In this document: one piece after another, positions 54,327-63,990 of the stretch
Layout of the letters: the number at the start of each line of letters is the position of its first letter
Position numbering within the stretch: position 1 is the stretch's first letter
Assembly (NCBI GenBank): GCA_029264955.1
Contig: JARHYC010000011.1
Coordinates: 49,547-113,546 of the forward strand
Length of the DNA: 64,000 nucleotides
Reading direction: 5' to 3'
From: Faecalibacterium sp.
Lineage (GTDB): Bacteria; Bacillota; Clostridia; Oscillospirales; Ruminococcaceae
The notes under the pieces: model-generated
What the model was told of the DNA's origin: nothing
The model's input: the letters and a program-made list of their open reading frames with translations, nothing else
Database searches by the model: none
Translations under genes and position numbers: made by a program

Positions 54327-55250
54327 ATGAAAGTTTTGATTACGGGCTGTAAGGGACAGCTGGGCACAGAGCTGCAGAAACAGCTGTGGCAGGGGTACAG
54401 TGAAATTGGCCCAATCCCGGAAAAATTGCGCAACGCTACGGTGATTGCCGTAGACTTGCCGGAATTGGATATCAGCAATTACGAGGAAACCAATGAGTTT
54501 GTGCGTCGCCAGCGTCCGGATGTGATTATCAACTGTGCAGCGTTCACCAATGTAGATGGCTGTGAGACGAATCACGATACCGCATTTAAGGCAAATGCCA
54601 TTGGCCCCCGCAACCTGGCACAGGCAGCAGAAAAAGCAGGCGCACGCCTGGTCCATGTATCTACCGACTATGTATTCTCTGGTCGTGAAAATGGCGGTAT
54701 CCCGCAGGACGAAGCTACCATGACCAGCCCTATCAGTGCATACGGCAGCACCAAGCTGATGGGCGAAAAATATGTGGAGCTGTTCTGCCACCGTCACTTT
54801 ATCGTGCGCACGGCATGGCTGTACAGCTACTACGGCAAGAATTTTGTTAAGACGATTGTCAATGCAGGCAAGAAGTTTGGCAAGCTGGAGGTCGTAAACG
54901 ACCAGCTGGGCAATCCCACCAATGCGGTAGACCTGGCACACGAAATCCTGCAGCTGTGTGTGACGCACGAGTATGGTTTGTATCACTGTACCGGCGAGGG
55001 GGTCTGCTCTTGGTACGATTTCGCCAGTGAGATCATTCGTCTGTCTGGCGTGGATGCTACTGTTGCTCCCTGCACCAGCGCAGAGTATAAGGCAAAGCAC
55101 CCGGAATCCGCAGATCGCCCGGCATGGAGTGCTCTGGATAATCGGATGCTCCGCTGCACTGTGGGCAACCATGTGCGTGACTGGAAAGAAGCGCTGGCTG
55201 TTTTCTTTGAAAACTGGGACGGCGAAAACGGAATGAAAGAAATCAAGTAA
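54327..55250 (+). CDS. rfbD: dTDP-4-dehydrorhamnose reductase
   Basis: Final step to dTDP-L-rhamnose, NAD(P)H-dependent. The 307 residues have the Rossmann start VLITGCKGQLGTELQKQLW, the STDYVFSGREN block, catalytic YGSTKLMGE (Tyr-x-x-x-Lys), and RTAWLYSYYGKNFV. It is slightly longer than the E. coli enzyme because of an insertion near residues 24-40. Part of the rfbADB run. Confidence 0.96.
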   Translation: MKVLITGCKGQLGTELQKQLWQGYSEIGPIPEKLRNATVIAVDLPELDISNYEETNEFVRRQRPDVIINCAAFTNVDGCETNHDTAFKANAIGPRNLAQAAEKAGARLVHVSTDYVFSGRENGGIPQDEATMTSPISAYGSTKLMGEKYVELFCHRHFIVRTAWLYSYYGKNFVKTIVNAGKKFGKLEVVNDQLGNPTNAVDLAHEILQLCVTHEYGLYHCTGEGVCSWYDFASEIIRLSGVDATVAPCTSAEYKAKHPESADRPAWSALDNRMLRCTVGNHVRDWKEALAVFFENWDGENGMKEIK

Positions 55251-55262
55251 AGGGGAAGCTGT

Positions 55263-56330
55263 ATGAAAAAGACTTATCTGATCACGGGCTGCGCCGGTTT
55301 TATCGGTTCCAACTTCGTGTACTATATGCTGAACAAGTACGATGACATCCTGTTGGTCAACCTGGACAAGCTGACCTATGCTGGAAATCTGGAAAACCTG
55401 AAGGACGTTGAGGGTGACCCCCGCCATGTCTTTGTGCAGGGAGACATCTGCGATAAGGAGCTGGTGTCCCAGCTGTTTGCAAAGTACGATTTCGACTATG
55501 TTGTCAACTTTGCAGCCGAGAGCCATGTGGATCGCAGCATTACAAACCCGGAAATCTTTGTCCAGTCCAACGTAATGGGCACGGTAAACCTGTTGCAGCG
55601 CGCAAAAGAAGCATGGTATGACGCTGATACAAAGACTTGGAAAGAGGGCAAGAAGTACCTGCAGGTTTCTACCGACGAGGTATACGGTACGCTGGGTTCT
55701 GATGGCTACTTTATGGAAACTACGCCGCTGGACCCTCACAGCCCTTATTCCAGCAGTAAGGCAAGCGCGGATATGTTTGTAAAGGCATTCCACGATACTT
55801 ACGGTATGCCCATCAACATCACCCGATGCTCCAATAACTACGGCCCCTACCAGTTCCCGGAGAAGCTGATTCCGCTGATGATCAACAATGTAAAGAAGCA
55901 CAAGCAGCTGCCGGTATATGGTGACGGTATGCAGATTCGTGATTGGCTGTATGTGGAGGATCACTGCAAAGCCATTGATATGGTTATCAACGGCGGTAAA
56001 ATCGGTGAGGCTTACAATGTTGGCGGACACAACGAGCGCCCCAATATCTTCATCGTCAAGACCATCATTAGCCAGCTGCATGACCGCCTGAAGGATGAGG
56101 GCATCAACGAGGAACTGATTCATCATGTTGCAGACCGTCTGGGTCATGACCGCCGTTACGGTATTGACCCCACCAAGATCAAGAACGATCTGGGCTGGTA
56201 TCCGGAAACTCCGTTTGAAGTGGGTATCGTCAAGACCATTGACTGGTATCTGGCACACGAGGAATGGATGAACAACGTGACCAGCGGCAGCTACCAGAAG
56301 TATTACGAGGAAATGTACAAGAACCGCTAA
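55263..56330 (+). CDS. rfbB: dTDP-glucose 4,6-dehydratase
   Basis: Second step of the rhamnose pathway. The 355 residues start YLITGCAGFIGSNFVYYML (NAD loop) and contain AAESHVDRS, STDEVYGTLG with the catalytic Asp-Glu, PYSSSKASAD (Tyr-x-x-x-Lys), and GDGMQIRDWLYVEDHCKAID. An AAAGGGGA site precedes it. It ends the rhamnose genes; a tiny membrane protein follows after 42 bases. Confidence 0.97.
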   Translation: MKKTYLITGCAGFIGSNFVYYMLNKYDDILLVNLDKLTYAGNLENLKDVEGDPRHVFVQGDICDKELVSQLFAKYDFDYVVNFAAESHVDRSITNPEIFVQSNVMGTVNLLQRAKEAWYDADTKTWKEGKKYLQVSTDEVYGTLGSDGYFMETTPLDPHSPYSSSKASADMFVKAFHDTYGMPINITRCSNNYGPYQFPEKLIPLMINNVKKHKQLPVYGDGMQIRDWLYVEDHCKAIDMVINGGKIGEAYNVGGHNERPNIFIVKTIISQLHDRLKDEGINEELIHHVADRLGHDRRYGIDPTKIKNDLGWYPETPFEVGIVKTIDWYLAHEEWMNNVTSGSYQKYYEEMYKNR

Positions 56331-56372
56331 GATAAAGATACAGACGATTCCTACACGAGGGAGGTATTCCGT

Positions 56373-56543
56373 ATGAATTTGAATGTAATTCTTTTGCTTT
56401 TGGTCGGAATATGTATCGTGCTTGCTGACAAGATGGATGAAGCAACCAAATCGGATGGCAAGATGAAAAAAGTAATTTATGTTTGTGGTGCGGGTGTGCT
56501 TTTAATTGATTTGATTGCATGGTTCGCAAGTAGGCTGGCATAA
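56373..56543 (+). CDS. Small two-helix membrane protein (56 aa)
   Basis: The ATG is preceded by GAGGGAGGT at good distance. The 56 residues comprise a first hydrophobic segment (VILLLLVGICIVLA), a charged loop (DKMDEATKSDGKMKK) and a second hydrophobic segment (VIYVCGAGVLLIDLIAWF). A hairpin with both ends likely outside or both inside is expected. I recognise no family. It lies just after rfbB, possibly in the same transcript, and before a terminator. Confidence 0.65.
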   Translation: MNLNVILLLLVGICIVLADKMDEATKSDGKMKKVIYVCGAGVLLIDLIAWFASRLA

Positions 56544-56634
56544 GTCTGTATCGCGTTTGTGCCTTATAAAGCAACTGCTTTGCATATAATGAAATGGTGA
56601 TTCCAAACTGGAAAAGCCATATGTTCGGTACAAG

Positions 56635-56688
56635 AGAAAGAATCCCCGGTGTGATGCGGAAAAGTCACATCGGGGGTTTCTTTTTTTC
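56635..56688 (+). terminator. Terminator after the rfb region
   Basis: GAAA-AATCCCCGGTGTGA and TCACATCGGGGGTTTC arms, ten-base loop, then TTTTTTT. Confidence 0.88.
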
Positions 56689-56779
56689 GTAAAAATGGTC
56701 GGGCAAGTGACAATTTTGGCTGCCTGTAAATAGCGATTTATGGTATACTAAGGAAAACTCAGCAGCGGGGAGGGATTTC

Positions 56780-58306
56780 GTGAAAAAGCTGTATCATATT
56801 TTGACCAATCGGATTTGCATGGTGGCTGTAATGGTTATTTTACAGCTGGTGTGTCTGTGTGTATTGTTTTTCGGCTTAGCAGAATATCAGACGGCAGTTC
56901 AGATCGGCTTGAATTTGCTTAGTGCAATGATGGTTCTCTACCTGATTCGGAAAGAACTGAACCCTGCATACAAAATTGCATGGCTTTTGCTGTGTTGTAT
57001 GCTACCACTGTTGGGCGGTGCGTTGTATTTGCTCTTTGGTGATAAACGACCCAGCCGAGAAATGCGTCAACGAATGGAGTCGGTACAACAAAAACATTTA
57101 GCGGCATTGGCACAGCCAGACTGTGTTGTTGAAAAGATTCCGCCACGTCGGCGCGCGTTAAGCCAATATTTATCTCACTATGGTCCCAGTCCTGCGGCAG
57201 AAAATACGAAGAGCCAATATTATCCAACTGGAGAGGAAGCCTTTGCAGCAATGCTGGAGGATTTGGAAAATGCAAAGCATTTTATCTTTCTGGAATATTT
57301 TATTATTTCAGAGGGGGAACTGTGGCAGAAAGTTTTTGATATTTTGAAGCGCAAGGCTGCTCAGGGCGTCGAAGTACGTGTGATTTATGATGATGTAGGC
57401 AGTGCGTGGGGGGCACCAAAACATCTGGCACAGCAATTAAGATTAAACGGAATCCGCTGTATTCCGTTTAATCCGGCACAGCCCCTATTGGCCATCGTAA
57501 TGAATCATCGTGATCACCGAAAAATTACTGTGGTGGATGGTATCGTTGGATATACGGGCGGAATCAATATAGCAGATGAGTATATCAATCAAAAACATCG
57601 TTTTGGTTATTGGAAGGATACCGCAGTTCGGCTGGAAGGCGAAGCAGTATGGAACCTGACAGTGCTGTTTTTGCAGACTTGGAATGCATTTGACCCAGTG
57701 GATGATAGCTTTCATTCATTCCATCCCAAGCAGTACGGCGAAAAACTGCCGAAGGGAGATGGCATCGTACAGCCCTTTGGGGAAAGCCCACTGGATGACG
57801 AACAGCTAGCAGAAGGACTATATCTGGACATTTTGGCACAGGCAGTCGATTATGTTTATATTTTTACGCCTTACTTGATTATCGACCATGAAATGATTGT
57901 GGCGTTAAATCTTGCGGCGAAACGTGGCGTGGACGTGCGAATCGCAGTACCGGGTATTCCCGATAAACCAATGGTGTATCGGCTAACGAGGTCGTATTTT
58001 TTACCATTGATGCGGGCGGGAGTCAAGATTTACACCTATACACCGGGCTTTTTGCACGCAAAAGGTATTTTGAGCGATGATTGCATTGGTATGGTTGGCA
58101 CCGTCAATCTAGACTATCGTAGTTTGTATCTGCATTTTGAGGATGGCGTATTGTTCCAGGGCGGAAGCATTCTGCAGGATATCAAAAAGGATTTTTTGGA
58201 TGTGTATGAGCACCAGAGTCATCGTGTGCATTTGCGGGAATGCAGAGATACGTTCTGGGGACGGCTGGTTGACGATGTATTGCGTCTTGTCAGCCCAATG
58301 ATGTAA
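56780..58306 (+). CDS. cls: Cardiolipin synthase
   Basis: GTG at 56780 follows GGGAGGGA. The 508 residues have two N-terminal membrane helices, the cardiolipin synthase N-terminal region, and two phospholipase D domains, each with an HKD motif: HRKITVVDG near residue 239 and HAKGILSDD near 427. It joins two phosphatidylglycerols into cardiolipin at the membrane. It is monocistronic. A GGTATACT -10 lies at 56742-56749. Confidence 0.96.
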   Translation: MKKLYHILTNRICMVAVMVILQLVCLCVLFFGLAEYQTAVQIGLNLLSAMMVLYLIRKELNPAYKIAWLLLCCMLPLLGGALYLLFGDKRPSREMRQRMESVQQKHLAALAQPDCVVEKIPPRRRALSQYLSHYGPSPAAENTKSQYYPTGEEAFAAMLEDLENAKHFIFLEYFIISEGELWQKVFDILKRKAAQGVEVRVIYDDVGSAWGAPKHLAQQLRLNGIRCIPFNPAQPLLAIVMNHRDHRKITVVDGIVGYTGGINIADEYINQKHRFGYWKDTAVRLEGEAVWNLTVLFLQTWNAFDPVDDSFHSFHPKQYGEKLPKGDGIVQPFGESPLDDEQLAEGLYLDILAQAVDYVYIFTPYLIIDHEMIVALNLAAKRGVDVRIAVPGIPDKPMVYRLTRSYFLPLMRAGVKIYTYTPGFLHAKGILSDDCIGMVGTVNLDYRSLYLHFEDGVLFQGGSILQDIKKDFLDVYEHQSHRVHLRECRDTFWGRLVDDVLRLVSPMM

Positions 58307-58320
58307 ATAATTGATCTGAC

Positions 58321-58362
58321 AGGGGGCGCCTATCCAATTGTGGGATAGGCGCCTCCTGTTTT
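58321..58362 (+). terminator. Terminator after cls
   Basis: AGGGGGCGCCTATCC and GGATAGGCGCCTCCT arms with a short loop; a few T's follow. Confidence 0.82.
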
Positions 58363-58534
58363 ATGGAAAGGAGAAATGAAAAGGGGGAATATATCTAAGT
58401 TTCGTATCGATATAAACAAAAAACATTAAATATACCGCAACTGTATCGAAATCGACAAATTGCTGAACGAAAACTGCAAGACAGACAGTTGATAAAATGT
58501 TATCATAATGCCACTGCTACAAAGGAGGCAAAGT

Positions 58535-60370
58535 ATGAAAAAGTTTGTAAGCTTGGCATTGGTTCTGACACTGATGCTAACGATGATCACCGGCTGCGGT
58601 GCATCTTCCAATAGCACAGATGCAAATGCAGAAAACACATCTAGTAAGTATGATAAGGAAGTTGACTTTCTGGTAATCGGTGGCGGCGGCGCAGGTCTGG
58701 CAGCGGCTATCGAAGCAAGCGATAAGGGTGTTGAGAATGTCCTGATCGTTGAGAAGCTGGGTCAGATCGGCGGCACGACCTTTATTTCTCAGGGTATGAT
58801 TGCTGGCTTTGATTCCAAGGTTCAGAAGGCGGAGCCTTCCGTTCCTACCAACTTCGACGAAATGTACGCAAACCTGATGCGCAACGCAAGCTACCGTCTG
58901 GACCCGGATCTGGCAAAGATCACCGTCGGCCGCTGCGGTCAGACCATCGACTGGCTGGTTGATCGCTTGGAAATGCCTTTCAAGGACGATGTTCTGGTTG
59001 GCTACGGTCCTCTGGAAATGATGCACGTTGTAGATGGTGCTGGCGAAGGTATGCGCGCACCCTTCCAGGCTGCTCTGGACAAGGCTGGCATCGAAGTGAT
59101 GACGGAAACCACGGCTACCCAGATCATCACCGATGAGACTGGCAAGGCTGTTGCTGTTAAGTGCAACACAAAGGACGGCGAAAAAACCATTGGCGCTAAG
59201 GCAATCATGATTGCTACCGGCGGCTATGCAAACAACCCCGAACTGACCGCTCGTCTGGATCCCGAATACAAGGGTACATACGGCATCGGCTTTGGTTCCT
59301 GCACCGGCGACGGCCTGGTTATGGCAAGCAACATTGGTGCTGCCCTGACCCACACGGATCACCTGATGGCAGTTCTAAAGGATTACGAGATCATGTCTGA
59401 GCACAACGGTACTTCCGGCAGTGCTAACGTTTCCGGTCTGATCAGCAAGAGCTCCAACCTGGTATTTGTTGGCGCCGATGGCAAGCGTTTCATGAACGAG
59501 CGTGACCAGGGTTATATGTCCCAGAATCTGAACCGCCCCATTTTTGATCAGATGCATAAGGACGGCACTGGCTACGTTTGGGCAATCTCCGACGAAGCAA
59601 CCATTACCGAGAACAAGACGCCTCGCGCTTCGGAGATGGAGTTTATCAAGGCTGATACCGTTGATGAACTGGCTGAGAAGATCGGTGTGGATGCAGCTGC
59701 TCTGAACGAGACCGTTACCAGCTACAACAAGGCTGTTAAGGATGGTTTCGATGCACAGTTCAAGCGCACTCCCGACCAGGGGCTGACTGAGCTGAAGGCT
59801 CCCTACATTGCTGTTGCAGTTGTTCCCTGCGAGATTATCACCTACGGTGGTGTTGCTCGTAATGAGTGGGCAGAAGTCATCCGTGCAGACGGTTCCATCA
59901 TCGAAGGTCTGTACGTTGCTGGCGAAGCCTCTGCAAACTCCGCTTACATGGGCTTTACCATTTCTAACGCGCTGACCTGGGGCCGTATCGCAGGTGAAAG
60001 TGCTGCTGACTACATCCTGGGCAACGAAAAGCGCCCCTCTCCCGCAGGCAAGACCGAAGAAACCGCTCCGGAAAAGGCTGTGCGTTTCGACATGAGCACT
60101 GAGCTGAACGATGGCGAGTACACCGCTACCGTGAAGGGCCAGGACGGTGATCTGACGGTTAAGACCACCGTTGCAGAGGGCAAGATTGCAAATGTGGAAA
60201 TCGTGGAACAGCACGAGACCGAGGCGGTTGCAAAGGGCGCTCTGGACAATATTCCCACTACCATCGTATCAGAAAACTCTGTCGATGTTGACGCTTATAC
60301 AGGCGCAACCCTGACCAGCGGTCGCATCATGGACGCAGTTGCTGAGTGCCTGAAGCAGGCAGCTAAGTAA
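58535..60370 (+). CDS. Secreted lipoprotein flavin reductase (fumarate/urocanate-reductase-like) with C-terminal FMN-binding domain
   Basis: ATG at 58535 follows AAAGGAGG. The 611 residues have a lipoprotein signal with lipobox ITGC (lipidated C21), an FAD-dependent reductase domain (VIGGGGAGLAAAIEASDKG near 46-64; STAYMGFT-type C-terminal block), and a C-terminal FMN-binding domain (about 530-605) with DAYTGATLTSG, whose last Thr of TGAT (T592) is the expected site of covalent FMN added by ApbE. Relatives reduce fumarate, urocanate, cinnamates and similar acceptors outside the cell. The acceptor here is unknown. Codon use is biased, suggesting strong expression. Confidence 0.9.
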   Translation: MKKFVSLALVLTLMLTMITGCGASSNSTDANAENTSSKYDKEVDFLVIGGGGAGLAAAIEASDKGVENVLIVEKLGQIGGTTFISQGMIAGFDSKVQKAEPSVPTNFDEMYANLMRNASYRLDPDLAKITVGRCGQTIDWLVDRLEMPFKDDVLVGYGPLEMMHVVDGAGEGMRAPFQAALDKAGIEVMTETTATQIITDETGKAVAVKCNTKDGEKTIGAKAIMIATGGYANNPELTARLDPEYKGTYGIGFGSCTGDGLVMASNIGAALTHTDHLMAVLKDYEIMSEHNGTSGSANVSGLISKSSNLVFVGADGKRFMNERDQGYMSQNLNRPIFDQMHKDGTGYVWAISDEATITENKTPRASEMEFIKADTVDELAEKIGVDAAALNETVTSYNKAVKDGFDAQFKRTPDQGLTELKAPYIAVAVVPCEIITYGGVARNEWAEVIRADGSIIEGLYVAGEASANSAYMGFTISNALTWGRIAGESAADYILGNEKRPSPAGKTEETAPEKAVRFDMSTELNDGEYTATVKGQDGDLTVKTTVAEGKIANVEIVEQHETEAVAKGALDNIPTTIVSENSVDVDAYTGATLTSGRIMDAVAECLKQAAK

Positions 60371-60392
60371 TCTGCGCGATACAGAAGAATAA

Positions 60393-60434
60393 TAAAAAAT
60401 CCCCGAACAGTTCGCAGTTCGGGGATTTTTTTAT
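60393..60434 (+). terminator. Bidirectional terminator after the flavin reductase gene
   Basis: AAAAATCCCCGAAC and GTTCGGGGATTTTT arms, eight-base loop; overlaps the end of the convergent AraC gene. Confidence 0.9.
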
Positions 60435-61306
60435 ATTTGATTTTGTTTTCGGAATTCGCTGGGACTGCAATGAAGATTCTCTTTGAATACTTTGGAAAAG
60501 TGCGCCAGCGAAGGATATCCCACTTCTTCGGCGACTTCCTCAATGGTGAGCAAATCCGTCAGCAACAGCGATTTTGCACGGAACATTCGCATTCGAGTGA
60601 CATATCGGCTGGGGGATTCGTTGAGCACCTTCATGAATGCTTTGTAGATGTAATTACTGGACACAGAAAAGTGTCGGCTGAGCGTCTGCACAGAACAATC
60701 GCCTTTCAGGTTGTTGCTGATGTACGCGATACACTGGTCTACAAATAGTTCTGTGACAGAACTGGCGGGAGCCGCAGTCCCCTTAGGTGCTTGATTAGTA
60801 TCCTGACCGCGAATCACTTCCACCGAGAGCATCTTAATCAGTGCGTTGATATTGCTGACATAACCTGGTTTCATTGCTTTTAATTCTTGTTGAATCAGCT
60901 GGAAGATGGCTAGTACCCGCTCGGGGTGCTGTACATGGGTGACAGCGGATTGAAAGTAGTTCAGAAATGGCTGTAAATAGCGAATGGGTTGCACCTCAAA
61001 GTGGATGAATTGATATTCTGTTTTTATGTTGTCGGCGCTTTTTGAGGTGTACAGCTGCATCGGCTGTAAGACCATAAAGTCGTTGGTATGGCAGGTGTGG
61101 TCAGTGCCCAGAATAGTGGTGGTGCTTTCACCGGATGTGTAGAAGATGAATTCTACGTCGTTAATGGTATAATTAGCAACTGTCTTTTTTTCACGTTTCC
61201 AAGTGCCAACACCATTCACATGAAAGGATAGTTGATTTAGAAACTCGCTGAGATCATCGGTAACCAATGGTTTGCATTTATCGTTGGAATTGAAATATCG
61301 TACCAT
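60431..61306 (-). CDS. AraC-family transcriptional regulator
   Basis: The ATG at 61306 follows AGGAGA. The 291 residues have an N-terminal cupin-like sensor (about 1-150; FIFYTSGESTTTILGTDHTC, QFIHFEVQPIRYL) and a C-terminal AraC DNA-binding domain with VQTLSRHFSVSSNYIYKAFM and IEEVAEEVGYPSLAHFSKVF. It converges on the flavin reductase gene, which makes that gene a candidate target, though convergence is weaker evidence than divergence. The kinase gene upstream (61.5 kb) is on the same strand. Confidence 0.9.
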   Translation of the reverse strand: MVRYFNSNDKCKPLVTDDLSEFLNQLSFHVNGVGTWKREKKTVANYTINDVEFIFYTSGESTTTILGTDHTCHTNDFMVLQPMQLYTSKSADNIKTEYQFIHFEVQPIRYLQPFLNYFQSAVTHVQHPERVLAIFQLIQQELKAMKPGYVSNINALIKMLSVEVIRGQDTNQAPKGTAAPASSVTELFVDQCIAYISNNLKGDCSVQTLSRHFSVSSNYIYKAFMKVLNESPSRYVTRMRMFRAKSLLLTDLLTIEEVAEEVGYPSLAHFSKVFKENLHCSPSEFRKQNQI

Positions 61307-61484
61307 GAAAATTCTCCTGTCAGCAGATGGAAAAGCGTACCACCGCAGATAGCGTAAAACAGTATCGTCAAGCGATGAAAAGACCTTTTTCCATAGAGAA
61401 AGCCCCCAATACAGCACGAAAAGCACGGCGTGAAAGGGGGCATTTTAGTATGGTTCGCAGTGAAGCTTATGTGGTTGGAGTTGC

Positions 61485-62417
61485 TTAGTCTGCGATAGTT
61501 ACCTCAATACCCAGTTCACTGGGCAGGAAACGAGGACAGACGTTTTCAGACAGACTCAAAACAGAGGAGGCAAGGGTCGTGCCGATTGCTACAGCTTCCT
61601 TCAGGCTCTTGCCATAGGTCAGACCAGCTGCTGCGCCTGCGCAGAATGCATCACCCGCACCAGTAGTATCCTGCACCTCTACTTTGTTGGCAGGATGGAT
61701 ACCTTTGTTACCATTCATATCCGCATAGACAGCACCGTGGCTACCCATGGTAACGATCATGGATGGAATCCTTGCGCTGATAACCTTTTGAGACAGACGC
61801 TCCGAAAGCGCTTCAGGGGTCAGACCAGAGAAATCTTCTACGAAAAGGATACCAGCCTCCTGCTCGTTGCAGACAAAGCAGTCGATGGAATGGAAGAAAT
61901 CTCTGCGCTGCGAAGCGATGCTCATGTTGGCAACAACAGCATAGATACGTTTTTGGTATTTTTCAGCGTACTTGAATACCTGTTTGATAACGTCTTTGTC
62001 CATGTCAATTTCTACGATCACGCTGTCAGCATCCGCGAAAATCTCATCGCCATGCTCTTCCAGCAGTTTGACCATAGGGTCCATGTTGGGGCGGTTGGAA
62101 ATCGAAGCGACGATGTCGCCTGTGTTGTCGAACACTGCCAGCCATTTGCCCATGCCGTTCGGGGCGGAAACAACATAACGTGTGTCAACCTTGTGGTTAT
62201 TGAGTTTTTCGACGATTTCAGCACCCTGCGCAGTATCATCGACCATGCTGACAAAACGGGGGCGCAGCTCAATATTAGCAATATCTTCTGCTACATTGCG
62301 GCCTACACCGCCATGTACGGTTTCTACATTGCCGGAGTTCCGGCCAGCGGGGATATATTTATTATCGGGGAAACCCTTAATGTCTACAAAAACATTGCCT
62401 ACAACAACAATTGGCAC
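61485..62417 (-). CDS. PfkB-family carbohydrate/nucleoside kinase
   Basis: The 310 residues begin VVVGNVFVDIKGFP, have GGVGRNVAEDIA (substrate loop near 36-47) and the C-terminal VQDTTGAGDAFCAGAAAGL with the catalytic Asp. The N-terminal G-R-N form resembles pseudouridine kinases and ribokinases more than fructokinases, but no pseudouridine-5'-phosphate glycosidase gene is adjacent, so the substrate is open. It is on the same strand as the AraC gene downstream. Confidence 0.85.
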   Translation of the reverse strand: MPIVVVGNVFVDIKGFPDNKYIPAGRNSGNVETVHGGVGRNVAEDIANIELRPRFVSMVDDTAQGAEIVEKLNNHKVDTRYVVSAPNGMGKWLAVFDNTGDIVASISNRPNMDPMVKLLEEHGDEIFADADSVIVEIDMDKDVIKQVFKYAEKYQKRIYAVVANMSIASQRRDFFHSIDCFVCNEQEAGILFVEDFSGLTPEALSERLSQKVISARIPSMIVTMGSHGAVYADMNGNKGIHPANKVEVQDTTGAGDAFCAGAAAGLTYGKSLKEAVAIGTTLASSVLSLSENVCPRFLPSELGIEVTIAD

Positions 62418-62511
62418 AATAATCTACCTTTCTTTTTCTGCGACATTCGCTGCGCTAAGAGAAAACGAATGTTTTGCGCAGATACGTCCTGTTTATTTTT
62501 AAGCGCTATTC

Positions 62512-62540
62512 ATTGTAGCAAAAAAAACGACAAAACTCAA
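62512..62540 (-). promoter_or_regulatory. Promoter of the PfkB-family kinase
   Basis: TTGAGT (62535-62540) and TACAAT (62512-62517) on the minus strand with a 17-base spacer. Confidence 0.6.
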
Positions 62541-62650
62541 CTTTAACTTTACAAATAGGGGAGATTCCCGGAAAAGGAAAAAAGTTTGTAAGTCTTTTAC
62601 AAAGAATAGAGGCAAAAGAAAAACAGACCATCGTAAGATGATCTGTTTGG

Positions 62651-62727
<77 letters not shown>

Positions 62728-62820
62728 ATATATTTGCTTTGCTCAACTGAGCTTAATTAGTATATCGCGAAATCAGAGAACTGTCAAGGCTTTTCCGAAG
62801 AATTTTCAAAAGAATGAAAC

Positions 62821-63822
62821 TTAAATCCAACTTTCTTCGATTTCGTGCTTTTTAGCACGGGTCATCAGGTTCAGAATCATCTGGCGGGGGTCAGCATCCT
62901 GATACAGGACGCAGTAAGCTGCCTGCAAAATCGGCATTTCCACACCGGTTTTGTCAGCAAGAATTTTGGCGTTGGCGGCAGCATAGTAGCCCTCAACGAC
63001 AGCGCCGATTTCCTGCACGGCCTGGGCGGGCTTCATACCTTGACCAATCAGAATGCCACAGCGACGGTTACGAGAATGCATGGAAGTACAGGTGACAATC
63101 AAATCACCGACACCGGTCAAACCGGCAAAGGTTTCTTTACGACCGCCCAGTGCTTCGCCCAGACGAGCGATTTCGCTCAGGCCACGGGTGATCAACGCTG
63201 CCTTGGTATTATCACCAAAGCCCAGACCGTCACAGCAGCCGGCACACAAAGCAATGATGTTCTTAAATGCTGCGGAAAGCTCTACACCCAGAATGTCATC
63301 GGAGGCATAGACACGGAAATGCGCATTCATAAACAAATCTTGTACTGTTTCAGCGGCTTGTTGACTTTTCGAAGCGGAAACTACTGCCGTAGGAATTTTC
63401 CGCGCAACTTCTTCTGCATGAGAAGGACCAGACAGTGCGACTACAGGATGTGCATCGCCCACTTCCTGCGCGATGATTTGCGTCATGGTGAGGGATGTGT
63501 CTTTCTCGATGCCTTTGGATACGGATACCAGAATAGCACCCTCATCCAGAATATCTGCCAGCTGATGTGCGGTAGAACGAACCGCAAAGGACGGTGTAGC
63601 AAGAACGATGACACCACAGCCAATCGCGCAGTGCAAATCACTGGTGATTTGCAGATTTTCCGGTAAAGTGACGCCGGGCAAAAGCGGATTCTCGTGCATT
63701 TGACGCATTTGCTGCGCCTGCTCTTCTTTATAAGACCACAAGGTGACTGTATGACCATTTTCTAAAAGCAGCATTGCCAGAGCAGTGCCCCAGCTGCCGC
63801 TTCCGAATACTGCGATTTTCAT
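62821..63822 (-). CDS. gpsA: Glycerol-3-phosphate dehydrogenase [NAD(P)+]
   Basis: Makes sn-glycerol 3-phosphate from dihydroxyacetone phosphate for phospholipids. The ATG at 63822 follows AAGGAG; the 333 residues start MKIAVFGSGSWGTALAMLL (Rossmann loop), with LSGPSHAEEVARKIPTAVV containing a family block, the catalytic lysine region ELSAAFKNIIALCAG, and FAGLTGVGDLIVTC. Full family length. plsY is often nearby in Firmicutes but would be outside the window. Confidence 0.97.
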   Translation of the reverse strand: MKIAVFGSGSWGTALAMLLLENGHTVTLWSYKEEQAQQMRQMHENPLLPGVTLPENLQITSDLHCAIGCGVIVLATPSFAVRSTAHQLADILDEGAILVSVSKGIEKDTSLTMTQIIAQEVGDAHPVVALSGPSHAEEVARKIPTAVVSASKSQQAAETVQDLFMNAHFRVYASDDILGVELSAAFKNIIALCAGCCDGLGFGDNTKAALITRGLSEIARLGEALGGRKETFAGLTGVGDLIVTCTSMHSRNRRCGILIGQGMKPAQAVQEIGAVVEGYYAAANAKILADKTGVEMPILQAAYCVLYQDADPRQMILNLMTRAKKHEIEESWI

Positions 63823-63961
63823 AGCGGAAGTGCTCCTTTCACAGTGTAAAGATAAAAAATAACTGCTACCGATTGCAATCGACAGCAGGAAGAAACGATA
63901 CAAACGCAGCGTGTATACAGCAGATAGCACACGCATCAAGATTGTATGGTATCTGCCAAAC

Positions 63962-63990
63962 ATTGTAACATAGTTTCCTTGTGGATACAA
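63962..63990 (-). promoter_or_regulatory. Promoter of gpsA
   Basis: TTGTAT (63985-63990) and TACAAT (63962-63967) on the minus strand with a 17-base spacer. A leader of about 130 bases follows, in which I see no clear structure. Confidence 0.6.

Noticed and set aside
53397..56258. A 953-codon open frame on the minus strand across rfbA, rfbD and rfbB.
   Set aside because: It is the antisense shadow of three unmistakable genes with biased codon use, and its protein has no recognisable domain.
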